From assembly GCA_963607765.1 (NCBI GenBank), contig CAVDDT010000006.1, positions 1 to 25,480 of the forward strand: 25,480 nt of DNA, given 5' to 3'. The stretch is from Colivicinus sp963607765. Its GTDB lineage: Bacteria; Bacillota_I; Bacilli_A; Erysipelotrichales; Erysipelotrichaceae. Position 1 is the stretch's first letter; each line of letters starts with the position of its first letter. The notes beneath the pieces were generated by a model, which saw only the letters and a list, made by a program, of their open reading frames with translations, made no database searches and had not been told where the DNA came from. A program made the translations under genes and the position numbers. This document shows, piece by piece, positions 23,701 through 25,480 of the stretch.

Positions 23701-24366
23701 TTATTTTACATCATACCTAAGCCAAACAGCCCCCGAATCAAATGATTTAACATTTTTAAGTTTTAAAGAAACAATATTGTCTTGTTTTAGTCCATCAAAG
23801 ACACTTGGCTGGCCAATTCTTCCATCAATACCCGCACCAATTAAAATACTAATTTCGTCTAATAAACCATTCTTGAGAAAAGCGCCATTAATCTTTCCTC
23901 CACCAACAACGCACATTCTTTCTACTTTAAATTCGTTATAAAGGATTTCACAAGCTTTCTTTAAATCAACATTTTCCTTTCCAGTGACAATCCAAGAAAT
24001 GTGCTTGCTACTTAAATAATCTAAATATTCATTAGATACTTTTTGGCTGCATACTATTAAAAGTGGTCTTTCATATTCACTACTATCATTCCACAATAAA
24101 GTTCCTTTTGTATCAATTATTACTTCATAAGCTTCGCTATCTATAGCTTTGTTAAAACCCTCTTTTCCATATTGAGCCAAAGAATCATTAAACTTTCCTT
24201 GAAGTGCCATTTCTATTTCGGCAGTATATCTTCCAGAAACTCTAGTAGGTGCATCCAATGATTCTAAAAGAGGATAATATTCTTCTCCTGGCAAATGTTC
24301 AGTCATAGCACAATCAATTCTTCCATCAATAGAAGTCATCATGTGGCAAATAATATATGGTCTCAT
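23701..24366 (-). CDS. RibD C-terminal/dihydrofolate-reductase-like protein
   Basis: 221 residues, the reductase domain found at the C-terminus of RibD, here without the deaminase domain. It begins MRPYIICHMMTSIDGRID, the family's S-x-DG-x-I strand; VERMCVVGGGKINGAFL (about 148-164) is the NADPH-binding glycine motif, and DEISILIGAGIDG is the closing strand motif. Known members reduce pyrimidine or pteridine substrates with NADPH; stand-alone copies are often of unknown use, and no riboflavin gene is nearby. GGAGGT is five bases before the ATG. It is divergent from the pilin-like gene and preceded by its own promoter. Confidence 0.88.
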   Translation of the reverse strand: MRPYIICHMMTSIDGRIDCAMTEHLPGEEYYPLLESLDAPTRVSGRYTAEIEMALQGKFNDSLAQYGKEGFNKAIDSEAYEVIIDTKGTLLWNDSSEYERPLLIVCSQKVSNEYLDYLSSKHISWIVTGKENVDLKKACEILYNEFKVERMCVVGGGKINGAFLKNGLLDEISILIGAGIDGRIGQPSVFDGLKQDNIVSLKLKNVKSFDSGAVWLRYDVK

Positions 24367-24385
24367 TTCCTACCTCCATTTTTAC

Positions 24386-24414
24386 TTTAAAACCTAAAGC
24401 AAGCTTTAAGTCAA
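24386..24414 (-). promoter_or_regulatory. Promoter of the RibD-like gene with palindrome in its spacer
   Basis: On the minus strand, -35 TTGACT (24409-24414) and -10 TTTAAA (24386-24391) are 17 bases apart. The spacer contains the palindrome TAAAGC-AA-GCTTTA (24395-24408), a possible repressor site. The -10 matches four of six consensus bases. The regulator is unknown. Confidence 0.5.
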
Positions 24415-24444
24415 TTGCGAAATTAATTATAGTAAAATAAAAAT

Positions 24445-25011
24445 ATGAAAAGAAATAAAGGATTCACATTAGCTGAATTACTAATAGTAGTTGCGATTAT
24501 TGCAATATTGGTTGCGATATCTATCCCTATTTTTTCTAGTCAATTAGAAAAAAGTAGAAGAGCTGTTGATATGGCCAATGCTAGAAATATTATTGCGGTA
24601 CTTAAAAACGGCGTTAATAATGGTGACATCAAATTTAGTGAAGATACTAATGATGAATATCCCAATTGCATATCAATTACCGTTACAAAAGATAATATGA
24701 AAATTTTTGCGAGTACTTCTATTACTATTGAAGGCAATATCTGCAACAATACCGATGATGGCTGTGTAACTTTAATTAATTATTTAAATGAAAATAGTAT
24801 TTCCAATTATAAATTAAGTGCTAAAAGCCCCGGAACTGATGGTTGGGCATTCTATACCGTTTATATGTATTCTGATGGTTCTACTAGAATTGGCTCGGGA
24901 CTTAACGACGATTCGGGTGATATTAGAAAAGATCGTTTTGAGTATCATGGTGAATATTGGAAAAATCCAAACCATATTTCTAATATCGAAAAAGCGATGA
25001 ATCTTAAATAG
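24445..25011 (+). CDS. Type IV prepilin-like protein (pseudopilin)
   Basis: 188 residues. The N-terminus MKRNKGFTLAELLIVVAIIA is a class III prepilin signal: basic leader, cleavage after Gly6, Phe at +1 and Glu at +5, followed by the hydrophobic assembly helix. The rest (about 35-188) is a hydrophilic domain rich in Asn, Ser and Asp with Cys at about 70, 99 and 107 that may form a disulfide. Family role: a subunit of a type IV pilus, competence or type II secretion pseudopilus. No peptidase, ATPase or platform gene is in the window, so it is an orphan here. No ribosome site is seen before the ATG; a TAAAAT lies six bases upstream. Its end overlaps the convergent gene by eight bases. Confidence 0.88.
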   Translation: MKRNKGFTLAELLIVVAIIAILVAISIPIFSSQLEKSRRAVDMANARNIIAVLKNGVNNGDIKFSEDTNDEYPNCISITVTKDNMKIFASTSITIEGNICNNTDDGCVTLINYLNENSISNYKLSAKSPGTDGWAFYTVYMYSDGSTRIGSGLNDDSGDIRKDRFEYHGEYWKNPNHISNIEKAMNLK

Positions 25012-25312
25012 AATACCTAAATAATGGATCAGTTTTCATCAAATCGAAGCAAAGATAAACACAATTAACTAAAGAATTTCTATATTCATCTAGTTTTCTT
25101 TTTGCTAAAGCATCGACATTATTATTTCCATTAATAATAATTGAAAGCTCATTAATTAATTTGTTATAACTTGAGTAATGCATCCTAATATAGTCCATGC
25201 ATCTATTCAAATTAAAATTAAAACTATTTAAATCCTTAAAAGTATCATGCATCTTCCAATTAAATTCGGGAAGATTATATAAGTAATTATCGAAATATTG
25301 TTTAGCATTCAT
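25004..25312 (-). CDS. Hypothetical 102-residue soluble protein
   Basis: Not recognised. The product is polar, rich in Asn, Tyr and Asp, without signal or membrane helix, with likely helical segments (about 30-58 and 66-92) and three Cys. ATG at 25312; AAGG lies only one base before it, too near for a good ribosome site. A TAAAAT six bases upstream repeats the layout seen before the pilin-like gene. It overlaps the convergent pilin-like gene by eight bases (stop to stop). Coding status rests on length and composition. Confidence 0.5.
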   Translation of the reverse strand: MNAKQYFDNYLYNLPEFNWKMHDTFKDLNSFNFNLNRCMDYIRMHYSSYNKLINELSIIINGNNNVDALAKRKLDEYRNSLVNCVYLCFDLMKTDPLFRYSI

Positions 25313-25346
25313 ACCTTAATTTTACAATGTTTCTTGCTTTTTTCTA

Positions 25347-25480
25347 TCATAGAAATGAAATCACAAATGTAATAATAAAAACGCCAACACTAGTAAGATA
25401 ATTCATTAAAAAGCGAAAGTTTTCATCATTATTAGAAAATTAATCAATCATTGCCACTTTCAATCCTAAGATAAACATAA
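25347..25480 (-). pseudogene. Edge fragment, small membrane frame with in-frame TAA
   Basis: From the window edge the minus strand reads MFILGLKVAMID, TAA, then FSNNDENFRF and a hydrophobic helix (NYLTSVGVFIITFVISFL) to a TGA at 25347-25349, all in one frame. The two halves could be a gene broken by a nonsense change, or unrelated AT-rich DNA. The 5' part lies outside the window. Confidence 0.22.

Noticed and set aside
1..25480. CRISPR arrays, IS elements, integrase sites, tRNA or rRNA genes
   Set aside because: No regular repeats, transposase or integrase motifs, cloverleaf or rRNA-like sequence were seen on reading both strands.

Overview
The window is AT-rich DNA from a Gram-positive-type bacterium, most likely a gut-type, low-GC member of the Bacillota. 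The signs are AAGGAGG ribosome binding sites, a Firmicutes-style heterodimeric ABC exporter, hybrid sensor kinases and an RlmD-type rRNA methylase without a TRAM domain. The code is standard: UGA ends the acetyltransferase gene (11706-11708) and tryptophan is UGG. I cannot fix the family; Erysipelotrichales or a neighbouring lineage is a guess from style. All genes are on the minus strand except the MerR regulator (15757-16203) and a pilin-like gene (24445-25011). No rRNA, tRNA, CRISPR, IS element or phage gene was seen.

Layout in window order (minus-strand operons read right to left). (1) 9-3648: a two-gene heterodimeric ABC exporter with one degenerate ATP site and an inverted repeat over its promoter. 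(2) 3740-4130: a 51-residue membrane miniprotein next to a decayed small membrane-protein gene. (3) 4134-8046: two tandem hybrid histidine kinases with paralogous cores but different sensor ends. (4) 8071-15703: a compact series, SNF2/SWIM helicase, GNAT, AlkD-like DNA repair protein, membrane protein, MFS transporter and RlmD-like methylase, with overlaps or gaps of 2-14 bases. (5) 15757-18548: a MerR regulator convergent with a third hybrid kinase; a shared hairpin lies across both stop codons. (6) 18641-23069: a six-gene operon led by a TetR gene with a textbook promoter and operator and closed by a 12-bp-stem terminator. (7) 23175-25480: gene remnants, a RibD-C/DHFR-like reductase, an orphan type IV prepilin-like protein and a small hypothetical.

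The most interesting part is region 6. Three of its proteins resemble, by eye, enzymes of linear or cyclic tetrapyrrole reduction: a ferredoxin-dependent bilin-reductase-like protein, an NmrA/BciA-like NAD(P) protein, and a flavin-reductase-fold protein with a C-terminal segment like the PCP_red domain of protochlorophyllide reductase. They sit with a DUF1295 membrane protein and an unknown membrane protein under TetR control. A tetrapyrrole or bile-pigment reduction system in a non-photosynthetic bacterium is a hypothesis, not a demonstrated function.

The three hybrid kinases all end in receiver domains, yet the window holds no HPt protein and no output regulator for them, so they must signal to partners elsewhere.
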